Positions 8,684 to 17,586 of a stretch of 64,000 nucleotides of DNA are shown here, piece by piece. The DNA is taken from NCBI GenBank assembly GCA_964452775.1, contig CAYVQP010000010.1, positions 11,754-75,753 of the forward strand, in the 5' to 3' direction. The notes beneath the pieces were generated by a model, which saw nothing but the letters and a program-made list of their open reading frames with translations, did not search any database and was not told where the DNA came from. The position numbers and the translations under genes are program-made. The stretch is from JACKCB01 sp964452775. GTDB lineage: Bacteria > Chloroflexota > Anaerolineae > Promineifilales > Promineifilaceae. Position 1 is the stretch's first letter; every line of letters starts with the position of its first letter.

Positions 8684-9376
8684 ATGTTCGAAGTTGATGG
8701 TGTATACGCCAATCGCAATGGAAAGTACCGGGTATTGGCGCTCGATCCACCCAAGATGTTGGTCCGTTTTGAAGACGGCACGGAAACGAGCTTGAATATA
8801 GGCATCCAGCAACGCATTTGGGAGAACATCAGGGCAGAGCTTGACTTCGAAGAAAGCCGGCGCGCGTCACGCGCCGCGCGCAGCGCCAGGACCGATGGAT
8901 CGGCCTTCTTCATCAAGTCAGTCAGCATGATGGCGCAGGAAGAGATTTCAGCGCCGACCTGGCGGGAAAAGATGACTATGGTCACGAAGCCGGGTCCGGT
9001 GATTCCGATGGGTAGCCGAATCATCTACTATGACGTCGAAGCCAGGACGTTTTTCGCGGTAGCGACCGTGATCGGCGAAGCCACTGACAAGCCGCCTAAA
9101 GGCTTCTTCTTCCCCGGCAGAGATCTGGAGGATTTCACCTTCTACCCTATTGACATGGACACCTACATCCAGAATCTGGAACATGCGGTTTCAGTAGATG
9201 GCGTGGAGCTGGAAAGCCTGCCCGATTACAAGACCCATCTGGCCAAGCCGGAGACTTACTCTCTCATCAGCGAAGATGACTTTGAGTTACTGGCGGAGTT
9301 GCTGACGGAAGTGACTGAGGAAGAGGAAGAGGAAGACGAGGACCTGGACGAAGAGGAAGAGGAACTCGAAGAATAG
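8684..9376 (+). CDS. Uncharacterised protein, possible PUA/EVE-like domain, acidic tail
   Basis: 230 residues from ATG 8684, chosen because AGGAG (8664-8668) and AGGAAA precede it and because the sequence before it is low-quality; the frame is open back to 8525. The N-terminus (VDGVYANRNGKYRVLALDP) looks like a small beta-barrel. A middle part (GSRIIYYDVEARTFFAVATVIGEA) resembles EVE/PUA-like modules that bind modified bases in nucleic acids; this is tentative. The last about 25 residues are nearly all Glu/Asp. It ends one base before metG, so the two are probably translated together. Confidence 0.65.
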   Translation: MFEVDGVYANRNGKYRVLALDPPKMLVRFEDGTETSLNIGIQQRIWENIRAELDFEESRRASRAARSARTDGSAFFIKSVSMMAQEEISAPTWREKMTMVTKPGPVIPMGSRIIYYDVEARTFFAVATVIGEATDKPPKGFFFPGRDLEDFTFYPIDMDTYIQNLEHAVSVDGVELESLPDYKTHLAKPETYSLISEDDFELLAELLTEVTEEEEEEDEDLDEEEEELEE

Positions 9377-9377
9377 T

Positions 9378-11162
9378 ATGGCTGACGCTGAGCATATACT
9401 GGTCTGCGTAGCCTGGCCCTACGCCAACGCGGACATTCACCAGGGCAATGTGACCGGCTCTTATTTGCCGGCTGATATTTACGCCCGCTTCCACCGGCTG
9501 AAGGGCAACCATGTGCTGATGGTTTCCGGTTCGGACAGTCACGGCACGCCGGTGACGGTTAAGGCGGATGAGCTGGGCCAGAGCGCGCAGGAGGTGTTTG
9601 AGTATTTTCACCTGCGTTTCCTGGAGCTTTATCAGCGAATGGGCCTGAGCTACGACCTGTTCACCCACACGAACACGGAGAATCATCACCGCGTATCGCA
9701 AGATATCTTCCTGGCGCTGTTGGCTAACGGCTACCTGTACAAGCAGTTCACCTTGCAGATGTACTCAGCTAAGAGCCAGCGCTTTCTGCCGGATCGCTAT
9801 GTGGAAGGGATCTGCCCGAATTGCGGCTACCAGCGGGCGCGCGGCGACCAGTGCGACAACTGCAATACCCTCTTTGAGAGCGCTGCCGAGTTGTTGTCTC
9901 CACACAGCAAGCTGGACGATAGCGCCCTGGAGCTGCGCGAGACAGAGCACTTCTTCCTCGATTTGCCGAAGCTGGCTGATGATGGTCTGGCTGATTGGTT
10001 GCGGGAGGATAAGGCGTACTGGCGACCGCAAGTAATCAATTTTGCGCGTAACCTGGTGCTTAGCGAGGGGCTGCACGGGCGAGCGGTGACCCGTGACCTG
10101 GATTGGGGGGTGGCCGTGCCCGTGGAAGGATATGAGCATAAGGTGCTCTATGTCTGGTTTGAGGCGGTCATCGGCTATCTGTCAGCCAGCATTGAGTGGG
10201 CGCACAACCAGGGCACGCCGGATGCCTGGAAGGCGTGGTGGTATGATCCGGCAGCGCGAACGGTCTACTTTATCGGCAAGGATAACATCCCGTTTCATGC
10301 GGTGATTTGGCCGGCGCAATTGCTGGGCGTGGGCCGGCTCTATGAAGATGACCCGCAAAAACATCTCAATCTGCCGTATGATGTGCCGGCCAACGAGTTC
10401 ATGAACATGGAGGGGCGCAAGATCAGCGGCAGCCACAATTGGGGCGTGTGGATGTTGGATGCTCTGGAGCGCCACGACCCCGACCCGCTGCGCTACTACC
10501 TGACAATCCAAATGCCCGAGACGCGGGACAGCGATTGGAGCTGGGAAGGATATGTGACGCGCAACAATAATGAGCTGGTGGCCAACTGGGGCAATCTGGC
10601 TAATCGCGTGCTGTTGATGATCCAGCGCTATTTCCAGGGGGTTGTGCCGGATCCTGGCGAATTGCGTGACGCCGACAAAGCGCTGTTGCAGCAGATGGAG
10701 GCAGGTATGGAGCAGGTCGCTTTGCTCTATGACGCCTGCAAGTTTCGCGCCGCTTCCCAGGAATGCATGGCGCTGGCGACGGCCGTCAATCAATACCTGG
10801 AAGAAATGAGTCCCTGGACGACGGCAAAGGGCGACCTTGAGGCCACCGGCAAGACATTGTACACGGCGCTACAGGCGATTAATGCCTTGAAGATTATGTT
10901 TGCGCCGATTCTGCCCTTTTCCAGCGGGCAGTTGCACAGGATGATGGGGGAGCCGGGCAACCTCAGCGGGACGCAGATCGTCGAGAGCTATGCCGAGCCT
11001 TCGCGAAGCCATGTGGCGCTGACCTATGACGGATCTCCGGCCACCGCGCGCTGGGAGGCGGTTACCATCCCGCCGGGAAGGGTGCTGCCGAAGCCGGAGC
11101 CGCTCTTCAAGAAGCTGGATCTGGCGATTGTTGACGAGGAATTGTCCCGATTGAAGCGGTAG
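9378..11162 (+). CDS. metG: Methionyl-tRNA synthetase
   Basis: 594 residues. Class I signature HIGH appears as HQGN (ANADIHQGN), the KMSKS loop as GRKISGS, and a zinc knuckle as CPNCG...CDNC. It charges tRNA-Met, including initiator tRNA. Length matches the form without the C-terminal EMAP-like tRNA-binding domain. The degenerate HIGH and KMSKS loops resemble the form I recall from other Chloroflexota and actinobacteria. It starts one base after the preceding acidic-tailed gene. Confidence 0.95.
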   Translation: MADAEHILVCVAWPYANADIHQGNVTGSYLPADIYARFHRLKGNHVLMVSGSDSHGTPVTVKADELGQSAQEVFEYFHLRFLELYQRMGLSYDLFTHTNTENHHRVSQDIFLALLANGYLYKQFTLQMYSAKSQRFLPDRYVEGICPNCGYQRARGDQCDNCNTLFESAAELLSPHSKLDDSALELRETEHFFLDLPKLADDGLADWLREDKAYWRPQVINFARNLVLSEGLHGRAVTRDLDWGVAVPVEGYEHKVLYVWFEAVIGYLSASIEWAHNQGTPDAWKAWWYDPAARTVYFIGKDNIPFHAVIWPAQLLGVGRLYEDDPQKHLNLPYDVPANEFMNMEGRKISGSHNWGVWMLDALERHDPDPLRYYLTIQMPETRDSDWSWEGYVTRNNNELVANWGNLANRVLLMIQRYFQGVVPDPGELRDADKALLQQMEAGMEQVALLYDACKFRAASQECMALATAVNQYLEEMSPWTTAKGDLEATGKTLYTALQAINALKIMFAPILPFSSGQLHRMMGEPGNLSGTQIVESYAEPSRSHVALTYDGSPATARWEAVTIPPGRVLPKPEPLFKKLDLAIVDEELSRLKR

Positions 11163-11177
11163 CCTGAAGAAGGCCGG

Positions 11178-11966
11178 TCACCGAAAGAGCAGGGGAGCAA
11201 TGTTGGCCCCTTCACCCGGCTGCAGTACCAGGACTTTTACCTGCGGGGCCCGGCGGGCAGCGTGACTGGCGAACAGGCGGGGAGGGCGGCGCAGTGTGTT
11301 CTTACTTAGCCGGCCCATGCCGATGGGATGAAACGTCCCCCAGTGGATCGGTACAGCCACTTTGGGTTGCAGGAGCGTGAGCGCCTCGGCTGCCCGTTCC
11401 GCGTCCATGTGCCCGGGGCCGAGGCTGAGTCCCCAACCCCAGACGGGCAACAGAGCCAGATCGAGATCCTCGGATAGCTGAGCCATGCCGGCGAAGATGT
11501 CGGTATCGCCGGGGAAATAAGTGACGTGGGAGCCTTTGATCAGGTAGCCCAGGCTATCCGCATTGCGTCCAAAGGGTAGTCGCATGTTACCATGGTCGGC
11601 GTAGGTAGCCGTGATTGTCAGCGGCCCGACCTGGGCGTGGTCGCCTACGTCCACTTCAACGATTCGCTGGAAGCCTTCCCGGCGCAGTAGGGTGGCCGAG
11701 CCGGTCGGGGCGATAAAGTGTGTCTTTGAATCAAGGTGGCGGAGGGAGGCGCGATCAAAGTGATCCCAATGCAGGTGTGAGATCAATACCGCGTCGATAT
11801 CTTTGTAAAGGTCGTAAGTGACGGGCAAGGCGCGCCGCCGCAAGTGGGAAACCCGTGAGCGCAGTAGCGGGTCGGTGAGCAGCCGGACGCCATCCATTTC
11901 GAGTAACAGCGTCGCGTGGCCGACATAGGTCAGATGTAGTTTAGGATCGATCATTGAGGGCAGCAC
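11178..11966 (-). CDS. Metallo-beta-lactamase-fold hydrolase, UPF0173/UlaG-like
   Basis: 262 residues (a second Met at 11954 is an equally good start). Metal ligands are clear: LTYVGHAT, SHLHWDHFD (HxHxDH), DHGN, GDTD and PIHWGTFHP. Members act on phosphodiester or lactone substrates; UlaG is an ascorbate-6-phosphate lactonase, but no ula genes are near, so the substrate is unknown. It converges on metG with 15 bases between the stops. Confidence 0.88.
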   Translation of the reverse strand: MLPSMIDPKLHLTYVGHATLLLEMDGVRLLTDPLLRSRVSHLRRRALPVTYDLYKDIDAVLISHLHWDHFDRASLRHLDSKTHFIAPTGSATLLRREGFQRIVEVDVGDHAQVGPLTITATYADHGNMRLPFGRNADSLGYLIKGSHVTYFPGDTDIFAGMAQLSEDLDLALLPVWGWGLSLGPGHMDAERAAEALTLLQPKVAVPIHWGTFHPIGMGRLSKNTLRRPPRLFASHAARRAPQVKVLVLQPGEGANIAPLLFR

Positions 11967-12107
11967 ATAGCCGGCGATTCCCGCGGAATAGGCTTGGGCA
12001 ATTCACCCAAGATGCCTTACTTCAGGAATCTAACAGCATCCGGCCCGCGCGGCAAGCAAATGTTGGCATTGCGTTGGTGAATGACCAGCCCGGCAGGGAG
12101 CGACAAG

Positions 12108-13019
12108 CTATCGCAGCTCTTCAACGCTCGGGCGTATGATCATGACGTTGCCATGTGCGCCGCGCATAACCTTCTCCGCGACACTGCCATAGACCCAACG
12201 GCGCAGGCCGCCGCGACCGTGTGTGGCCATCACAATCAACTCGTAACCCTGCGCCTGGGCGTAGTCAAGAATGGTGTGGGCCGGCGAACCCTCCATAGCT
12301 GCCACACGGATTTCCTGACCAGGCAACTCTGACTGCCGGGCCAGGCTCTGCAAATAGGCCAACGCGGGTTCTCCGCCGTCCTCGTGCAAATTGGTATCCT
12401 TTCCCTGTTCGGTCCAATCAAGTAGCACGTGATCGTCGCCGGCCAGTTCCCCGGCCTGGTAGACGCGCAGCAGACAGACGCCGGCCCCCAGGCAGCGCGC
12501 GACCTCCAGGCCGCGGGCCAGCGCCTTGTGCGACAGCTCAGAACCATCAACGGTGATCAGCACGTTCCGCATCGGTTCCTCAGAGCGCATGACGAGGACC
12601 GGACAGCGTGCGCCGCGCAAGACTTTTTCGGTGACGCTGCCCAGCATCCAGCGAGTCAGGCCGGAATAACCGTGGGTAGACATGATGATCAGGTCGATAC
12701 CGTCTTCTTCAGCGACGTCAACGATCGTGCCGGCTTCGTCTCCTTCCAACAGTCGCAGATAGATGTTGTGCTCGGAGTGCGCGGCCTGCAGAGCCTGCAA
12801 GTAGGAGTGAGCTTCTTCGCGGGCCGACTTCTGAAGGTTCTCATCCCAGAGCAAAACTTCGGCCCCGGCCAAATCAGGGAGGATCACTTGCTGATGGGTG
12901 GTGGGGACGCGCAACAAGTAGATGCTGCTGCCCGCCCACCTGGCCAGAGTCAAGGCGGGCTTGAGAGCCATTTCAGCAAGTGGGGAGCCGTCCAGCGGCA
13001 CCAGGATCTTCGCGAACAT
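12108..13019 (-). CDS. Universal stress protein, two tandem UspA domains
   Basis: 303 residues made of two UspA domains. Each ends with the ATP-binding loop: MSTHGYSGLTRWMLGSVTEK in domain 1 and MATHGRGGLRRWVYGSVAEK in domain 2, so both probably bind nucleotide. GAGGAGGAAG precedes the ATG. Universal stress proteins help survival in starvation and oxidative stress; the specific role is not visible. The scaffold gap and a repeat lie just upstream, so its promoter may be missing. Confidence 0.92.
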   Translation of the reverse strand: MFAKILVPLDGSPLAEMALKPALTLARWAGSSIYLLRVPTTHQQVILPDLAGAEVLLWDENLQKSAREEAHSYLQALQAAHSEHNIYLRLLEGDEAGTIVDVAEEDGIDLIIMSTHGYSGLTRWMLGSVTEKVLRGARCPVLVMRSEEPMRNVLITVDGSELSHKALARGLEVARCLGAGVCLLRVYQAGELAGDDHVLLDWTEQGKDTNLHEDGGEPALAYLQSLARQSELPGQEIRVAAMEGSPAHTILDYAQAQGYELIVMATHGRGGLRRWVYGSVAEKVMRGAHGNVMIIRPSVEELR

Positions 13020-13039
13020 CGTCTTCCTCCTCCGTAACT

Positions 13040-13088
13040 CGAATTTCCAATTCGACGCCGATTTGAAAAATCGGGTTACATTTGCGCT
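13040..13088. repeat. Inverted pair of GCCGATTTGAAAAATCGGG repeats at a gap edge
   Basis: The right copy starts at 13057 (GCCGATTTGAAAAATCGGG then TTACA) and can fold as CCGATTT-GAA-AAATCGG. Just before it (13035-13056) is a diverged inverted copy starting GTAACTCGAATTTCCAATTCG. The same 24-base unit reappears right after the gap at 13189. Confidence 0.7.
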
Positions 13089-13188
13089 NNNNNNNNNNNN
13101 NNNNNNNNNNNNNNNNNNNNNNNNNNNNNNNNNNNNNNNNNNNNNNNNNNNNNNNNNNNNNNNNNNNNNNNNNNNNNNNNNNNNNNNN
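13089..13188. other. Scaffold gap, 100 N
   Basis: Exactly 100 N, a placeholder. Identical 24-base sequence lies just before (13057-13080) and just after (13189-13212), so the assembly most likely broke in a repeat and the true length is unknown. Confidence 0.98.
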
Positions 13189-13212
13189 GCCGATTTGAAA
13201 AATCGGGTTACA
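13189..13212 (-). repeat. Second repeat copy, overlapping the stop of the gamma-subunit gene
   Basis: Starts GCCGATTTGAAAAATCGGG and ends TTACA. The TTA at 13208-13210 is the stop codon (TAA) of the gene to the right, so on the minus strand a CCGATTT/AAATCGG hairpin directly follows the stop. Confidence 0.75.
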
Positions 13213-13774
13213 AGTGTGTTTGTAGGTGAGCGACCTGCTGCAGGCCTAACTGGTAGCCCTGCTCCAGTACCGCGATGTTGCCGGGCAGGAGATGCGCCTT
13301 CGCTCCGGCGAGTTGCTTTTCCAGCACACGAATGATTGAACTCAGCGGCAACACTGATTGCGCACCCAACATGGCCCCAAGCGCAGCCATGTTGAGCATT
13401 TTACTCGCGCCGTGATTTTCGGCGATCTCATTGGCCGGGACAAGGATGTAGGTGATGTCCTGCCGGCTTTGACTTATCCCGATGAGCGATGTGTTGACCA
13501 CCAATATTCCGCCCGGCGCAACCAGCGGTTCGTACTTCTCGGCGGAAGGCTTGTTTAGCACAATGGCGATGTCGGGCCGGGCCACTATTGGGGCGCCAAT
13601 CGGCTCGTCGCTGATGATGACCGTACAGTTAGCCGTGCCGCCGCGCATTTCCGGCCCGTATGATGGGATCCAGGTGACATGTAGCCCTTCATCCATGCCG
13701 GCGTAAGCCAACAGTTGCCCGGCAAACAACACCCCTTGCCCGCCGAAACCTGCAATGACAATCGAGGTATCCAT
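13208..13774 (-). CDS. 2-oxoacid:ferredoxin oxidoreductase, gamma subunit
   Basis: 188 residues from ATG 13774 (GAGTTGAA just upstream), beginning MDTSIVIAGFGGQGVLFAG, the hallmark of this subunit, with PEMRGGTANCTV and DIAIVLNKPSAEKY following. The frame is open further upstream but the Met chosen matches the family start. Last gene of the operon; its ATG lies two bases from the stop of the aminotransferase. The gamma subunit completes the enzyme that cleaves 2-oxoacids with CoA and reduces ferredoxin. The stop codon lies inside a repeat. Confidence 0.93.
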   Translation of the reverse strand: MDTSIVIAGFGGQGVLFAGQLLAYAGMDEGLHVTWIPSYGPEMRGGTANCTVIISDEPIGAPIVARPDIAIVLNKPSAEKYEPLVAPGGILVVNTSLIGISQSRQDITYILVPANEIAENHGASKMLNMAALGAMLGAQSVLPLSSIIRVLEKQLAGAKAHLLPGNIAVLEQGYQLGLQQVAHLQTHL

Positions 13775-13775
13775 T

Positions 13776-15083
13776 TCAACTCCTCTGCGCCGGTTGTGCG
13801 CCCAGGAGCTGTATGTCCGTGACAACGGGCGTGGTCAGCGCCTTGGGCGTCATGTGCAGGGCGTTTTCCAGCACCCTGCCCAGACGGGCAATGCCCAGTT
13901 CGATGTTCTCGGACTGTGCGTTGGAGAAGTTTAGTCTAAACGTGTTGCGGCATATGCCGGTGGGATCAAAGGCGACGCCGGGGACAAAGGCGACCTTATT
14001 GGCCACGGCCTCCTCCAGGAGAAGCGCGGCATCGAGTTGGGGCGGCAGGGTTACCCAAAGGAATAGTCCGCCTGCCGGCCGGGTCCAACGCACTTCCGGC
14101 GGGAAGTACCGCTCCATCGCCGCCAGCATCACGTCCCGCCGTTCGCGATAGACGCGGCGGATGAGCTGTACGTGCTGGTCGAGGAAGCCATCCTTGATGA
14201 CTTCATAGGCCACCATCTGCACAAAGCTGCTGGTGTGCAGGTCCATGCCCTGCTTGGCCATCACACAGCGATGGATGACGTCAACCGGAGCCACCATCCA
14301 ACCGATGCGCAGGCCGGGGGCCAGCGTCTTGGAGAAGGTGCTCAAGTAGATGACGTTGCCGTGCAAATAGCCTTGCCCGTTGGAGTTGTGTTCACGAATT
14401 CGCTCGGCATCCAGCACGACTAGCGGCTTGACATGCTCGCCTTCAAAGCGTAGCTTGCCGTAGGGATCGTCTTCGATGATCGGGATGCCGTACTTGTCAG
14501 CGGTCTGGATTAGCTCACGCCGGCGTTCCAGTGAGAGAGTAACGCCGCCCGGGTTGTGGAAGTTCGGCAGCACGTACATGAACTTTGGGCCGGCGGAAAA
14601 TGCCTCTTCCAACAGCTGTGTGCGCATACCGTCATCGTCAATCGGCACGGTGATGTACTCCGCCTGATAAGCGTTCCAGGCCTGCAGCGCGCCCAGGTAG
14701 GTCGGCTGCTCGGTGAGAATCAAATCGCCGGCGTTAATCATCACCTTGCCGATGAGGTCCAGCGCCTGCTGCGAACCGCTGGTGATCAGGACGTTTTCGG
14801 GCGCGGCGCGTATGCCGTAGCGCGCCATCTGGTCCACGATGTAGTCACGCAAGGGCTTGTACCCTTCGGTGACGCTGTATTGCAGGGCTTTGCTGCCGTA
14901 CTTCTGCAGTACGACCTGCGAGGCCGCTTCGAATTCCTTGATGGGAAACAATTCCGGCGCTGGAAGCCCGCCGGCAAACGAGATGACATCCGGTTTTTCG
15001 GTCAACTTCAGCAGCTCGCGGATGATCGAGCTACTCATGGTCTTCATGCGTTGAGAATAGCGCTGTCGCCAGGGGGTAGTCAT
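13776..15083 (-). CDS. PLP-dependent aminotransferase class I/II, LysN-like
   Basis: 435 residues. Fold-type I landmarks: FAGGLPAPELFP, LITSGSQQALDLI, PNFHNPGGVT, EDDPYGKLRFEG, and the PLP lysine in STFSKTLAPGLRIGW. The family includes 2-aminoadipate and aromatic or branched-chain amino acid aminotransferases; the exact substrate cannot be read. It sits between the beta and gamma genes of a ferredoxin-linked 2-oxoacid oxidoreductase, so it probably converts an amino acid to the 2-oxoacid used by that enzyme (inference). Confidence 0.92.
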   Translation of the reverse strand: MTTPWRQRYSQRMKTMSSSIIRELLKLTEKPDVISFAGGLPAPELFPIKEFEAASQVVLQKYGSKALQYSVTEGYKPLRDYIVDQMARYGIRAAPENVLITSGSQQALDLIGKVMINAGDLILTEQPTYLGALQAWNAYQAEYITVPIDDDGMRTQLLEEAFSAGPKFMYVLPNFHNPGGVTLSLERRRELIQTADKYGIPIIEDDPYGKLRFEGEHVKPLVVLDAERIREHNSNGQGYLHGNVIYLSTFSKTLAPGLRIGWMVAPVDVIHRCVMAKQGMDLHTSSFVQMVAYEVIKDGFLDQHVQLIRRVYRERRDVMLAAMERYFPPEVRWTRPAGGLFLWVTLPPQLDAALLLEEAVANKVAFVPGVAFDPTGICRNTFRLNFSNAQSENIELGIARLGRVLENALHMTPKALTTPVVTDIQLLGAQPAQRS

Positions 15084-15147
15084 TGCCAGCTCCTTTCAAG
15101 GTGGGCAAGGGATGAGGCATTCAAGATATTGATGGCTCTGCTGCTGA

Positions 15148-15930
15148 TCATATTCTCTTCCCCTGCAGTTCCATGGCGACCTTGTAATCGCCGAGTGGAT
15201 AATAGGGAATCATCGTGTCGCGTACCCAGTCTGCTGATTCGGCGGGGGTCATTCCCCAGTTGGTCGGACAGGTGGACAACAATTCCACGATGCTGAAGCC
15301 AAGCCCCATGATTTGGGCCATGAAAGCTGTCTTAACCGCCTTTTTCGCCTGGTTAATGTGCCGAGCGTCGTGCAGGCTGCGGCGCACGCTGTATGCCGTG
15401 CCCTCCAATCCGGCAAGCAACTCGGCCATCCTTATCGGGCTGCCGGTGGAATAGGTGTCGCGCCCAAAGGGTGAGGAGCTGGTGATCTGTCCCGGAAGGG
15501 TAGTTGGGGCCATCTGACCGCCGGTCATGCCGTAGTTGGCATTGTTGATGAAGAAAACGGTGATCTTCTCTCCCCGCGCTGCCGCGTGAATGATCTCGCC
15601 CATACCGATTGAGGCCAGGTCGCCGTCACCCTGGTAGGTGAAAACAATCTTGTCCGGGTGGACGCGCTTCACGCCGGTTGCCATGGCCGGCGCGCGCCCG
15701 TGAGCCGCTTCGCAGGCGTCCACGTCGAAATAGTCGTAGGCGAAGACGGAGCAGCCAACCGATGCGACCAGGATAGTGTTTTCGCGCAGCTCCAATTCGT
15801 CCAGCACTTCAGCCACAAGGAGATGAGCGGTGCCGTGAGTGCAGCCGGGGCAGTAATGCGTGTGCACATCGGTGAGTGAGTGTGGACGCGCGTAGGTAAT
15901 CTTCTCATCAATTGAGGCTAAGACGGCCAT
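15148..15930 (-). CDS. 2-oxoacid:ferredoxin oxidoreductase, beta (TPP) subunit
   Basis: 260 residues. HYCPGCTHG and GCSVFAYDYFD are typical cluster/substrate-side motifs. The thiamine diphosphate motif runs GDGDLASIG...NNANYGMTGGQ. It carries the carbanion-forming half of the reaction. Its start overlaps the 3' end of the alpha gene by 23 bases, so translation is coupled. Together with alpha, gamma and the ferredoxin subunit it forms the four-subunit type of enzyme. Confidence 0.95.
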   Translation of the reverse strand: MAVLASIDEKITYARPHSLTDVHTHYCPGCTHGTAHLLVAEVLDELELRENTILVASVGCSVFAYDYFDVDACEAAHGRAPAMATGVKRVHPDKIVFTYQGDGDLASIGMGEIIHAAARGEKITVFFINNANYGMTGGQMAPTTLPGQITSSSPFGRDTYSTGSPIRMAELLAGLEGTAYSVRRSLHDARHINQAKKAVKTAFMAQIMGLGFSIVELLSTCPTNWGMTPAESADWVRDTMIPYYPLGDYKVAMELQGKRI

Positions 15931-17056
15931 TGTTGCCCTCCAGAATGGGATGATGCGCGGTTGCGGGCCGGGTAGCGCACTTCTGCCACAGTTCGCGGCA
16001 GTGTTGTTCTACTTCCTCCGGCATGGGGATGATGCCACCCATCCGGCCCAGAAAGTCAATGGGGACCTGCCGACCCACAATAGCCCGGACATCCTGTAAC
16101 ATTTGGCCGGCGTTCATCTCGACCACCAGGATGCCGGCGCACTGCTCGGCCAATTCCGCCAGGCGTTCTTCGGGGAACGGCCAGAGCGTTTGCGGTCGCA
16201 ACAGGCCGGCCGGCAAGCCCTCTTTGCGTAGCCGCTGTATGGCTGTGCGACTGACCCGCGCTGCTGTGCCGAAAGCAACGATAAGCAACTGCGCGTCCTC
16301 TGTGTACGTTTCCTCCCAGCGCACTTCCCGATCGGCAATTCGCCGCAGTTTCGCTTGCAGGTTCAGGTTTAGCCTCTCCAGATCGGATGCGCCCAGGTAA
16401 AGCGAGTTGATCACGTTCTTCTTGCGGCCCTGCGCGCCGGTCAAAGACCAGGCCGGCTTCTCGCGCAGGGGCAACATCGGCGGCAGTTGCGCCGGCTCCA
16501 TCATTTGCCCGATCGCGCCGTCGGCGATGACGAATACCAGGGTGCGATAGTGGTCGGCCAGGTCGAAAGCCAGAACGGTGAAGTCAATGGCTTCCTGGAC
16601 GGTCGCCGGGGCCAGGACGATGGGATGAAAATCCCCGTGCCCGGCGCTCTTTGTGATCTGGTTGTAGTCGCCCTGGCTGGGCAGGATGTTGCCCAGGCCG
16701 GGGCCGCCGCGAACGATGTCAATGATAACTGCCGGGACTTCCGAGGCGGCGATGTAGCTGAAGCCTTCCTGCATCAGGCTGATGCCGGGGCTGCTGGAAG
16801 AGGTCATAACCCGGGCGCCGGCGGACGCTGCCCCGTAGACCATATTGATCGCCGCCAGCTCGCTCTCCGCCTGTAGAAAGACGCGATTCAACTCAACCAT
16901 GCGCCGGGACATGTGTTCAAGCAGTTCAGTCTGCGGCGTGATTGGATAGCCGAAATACGCCTCGCAGCCGGCGCGGACGGCCGCTTCGGCAAAGGCGACG
17001 TTCCCTTTGAGTAGTTGCCGCTGGGGTTGCGGTCGCTCAGGCAGTGGCTGCGACAT
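15908..17056 (-). CDS. vorB: 2-oxoacid:ferredoxin oxidoreductase, alpha subunit (VorB-like)
   Basis: 382 residues from ATG 17056 (the frame is open to 17164, inside the ferredoxin gene). Family blocks: LLKGNVAFAEAAVRAG, FGYPITPQTELLEHMS, QAESELAAINMVYGAA, SSSSPGISLMQEG, RGGPGLGN. I recall this pattern as the VorB type, associated with branched-chain 2-oxoacids, but the family also holds 2-oxoglutarate enzymes. It overlaps the ferredoxin gene by 20 bases. An aminotransferase in the same operon supports amino-acid-derived substrates (inference). Confidence 0.92.
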   Translation of the reverse strand: MSQPLPERPQPQRQLLKGNVAFAEAAVRAGCEAYFGYPITPQTELLEHMSRRMVELNRVFLQAESELAAINMVYGAASAGARVMTSSSSPGISLMQEGFSYIAASEVPAVIIDIVRGGPGLGNILPSQGDYNQITKSAGHGDFHPIVLAPATVQEAIDFTVLAFDLADHYRTLVFVIADGAIGQMMEPAQLPPMLPLREKPAWSLTGAQGRKKNVINSLYLGASDLERLNLNLQAKLRRIADREVRWEETYTEDAQLLIVAFGTAARVSRTAIQRLRKEGLPAGLLRPQTLWPFPEERLAELAEQCAGILVVEMNAGQMLQDVRAIVGRQVPIDFLGRMGGIIPMPEEVEQHCRELWQKCATRPATAHHPILEGNNGRLSLN

Positions 17057-17297
17057 AGTTGGCCTCCTGTTTGCGCGCCGGGATCTCCCGAAAAACTGTG
17101 ATGCACCCCTCCGGGCAGACCGTCGCACAGAGGGCGCACCCGGTGCAATCGTGTTTTGGGTCAAGTAAGATTACGGGCCGGTACCCTTTGGCATTGAACT
17201 CATCGGCAAAGGCGATGACCTCAGGCGGGCAGGCCGCCCGGCAAAGTTCGCACCCCTTGCACCGCTCTATGTCGATGACGATACGACCTTTGGCCAT
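17037..17297 (-). CDS. 2x[4Fe-4S] ferredoxin subunit of the 2-oxoacid oxidoreductase
   Basis: 86 residues with two cluster motifs, CKGCELCRAACP and CTGCALCATVCP. This is the delta subunit that relays electrons to soluble ferredoxin. GGAGGA (17305-17310) precedes the ATG. It is first in the operon: ferredoxin, alpha, beta, aminotransferase, gamma. The 3' end overlaps the alpha gene. Confidence 0.95.
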   Translation of the reverse strand: MAKGRIVIDIERCKGCELCRAACPPEVIAFADEFNAKGYRPVILLDPKHDCTGCALCATVCPEGCITVFREIPARKQEANYVAATA

Positions 17298-17586
17298 TAG
17301 AATTCCTCCATGGGAAGTTGAAGTGAGCTAGGGCGCACCAATTAGCCCGGCGGCGCGCCCCGACTCAAGGCATTCATCAACCCCGCAGTTCTTGCTGCGA
17401 AAGCCTGTTCCGCGAAGGACTCCGGAAGTACCTGCGGGGGCTTTGTCTTCAGTATGACATAATCACCCTTGCTCATGTAGTGAAGAAAGGCAGCGGTAAA
17501 AGTGCGGAATGTCACAGCCCGGCAGGGACCATGCCCCGCACCTCTTCCCGGCCAACAGCCGCGGGACAGGCGTAGCGCTAAGCCGC
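17298..17586. repeat. Intergenic region with a CCCCGCAG hairpin repeat (17379-17448)
   Basis: No gene is supported. CCCCGCAG (17381-17388) pairs with CTGCGGGG (17432-17439), and the end CTTTGTC is the reverse of the GACAAA flank of other copies, so this copy is in opposite orientation to the one at 5540. It lies after the FNT stop and before the ferredoxin operon, a natural terminator position on the minus strand. The kor-type operon promoter must lie in the first about 80 bases (candidate TTGAGT with 17-base spacer to CTAATT), which I hold weakly. Confidence 0.5.

Noticed and set aside
13057..13212. CRISPR array at the scaffold gap
   Set aside because: Repeats are a palindromic 24-mer directly abutting a coding gene, no spacer is seen and no cas gene is near.
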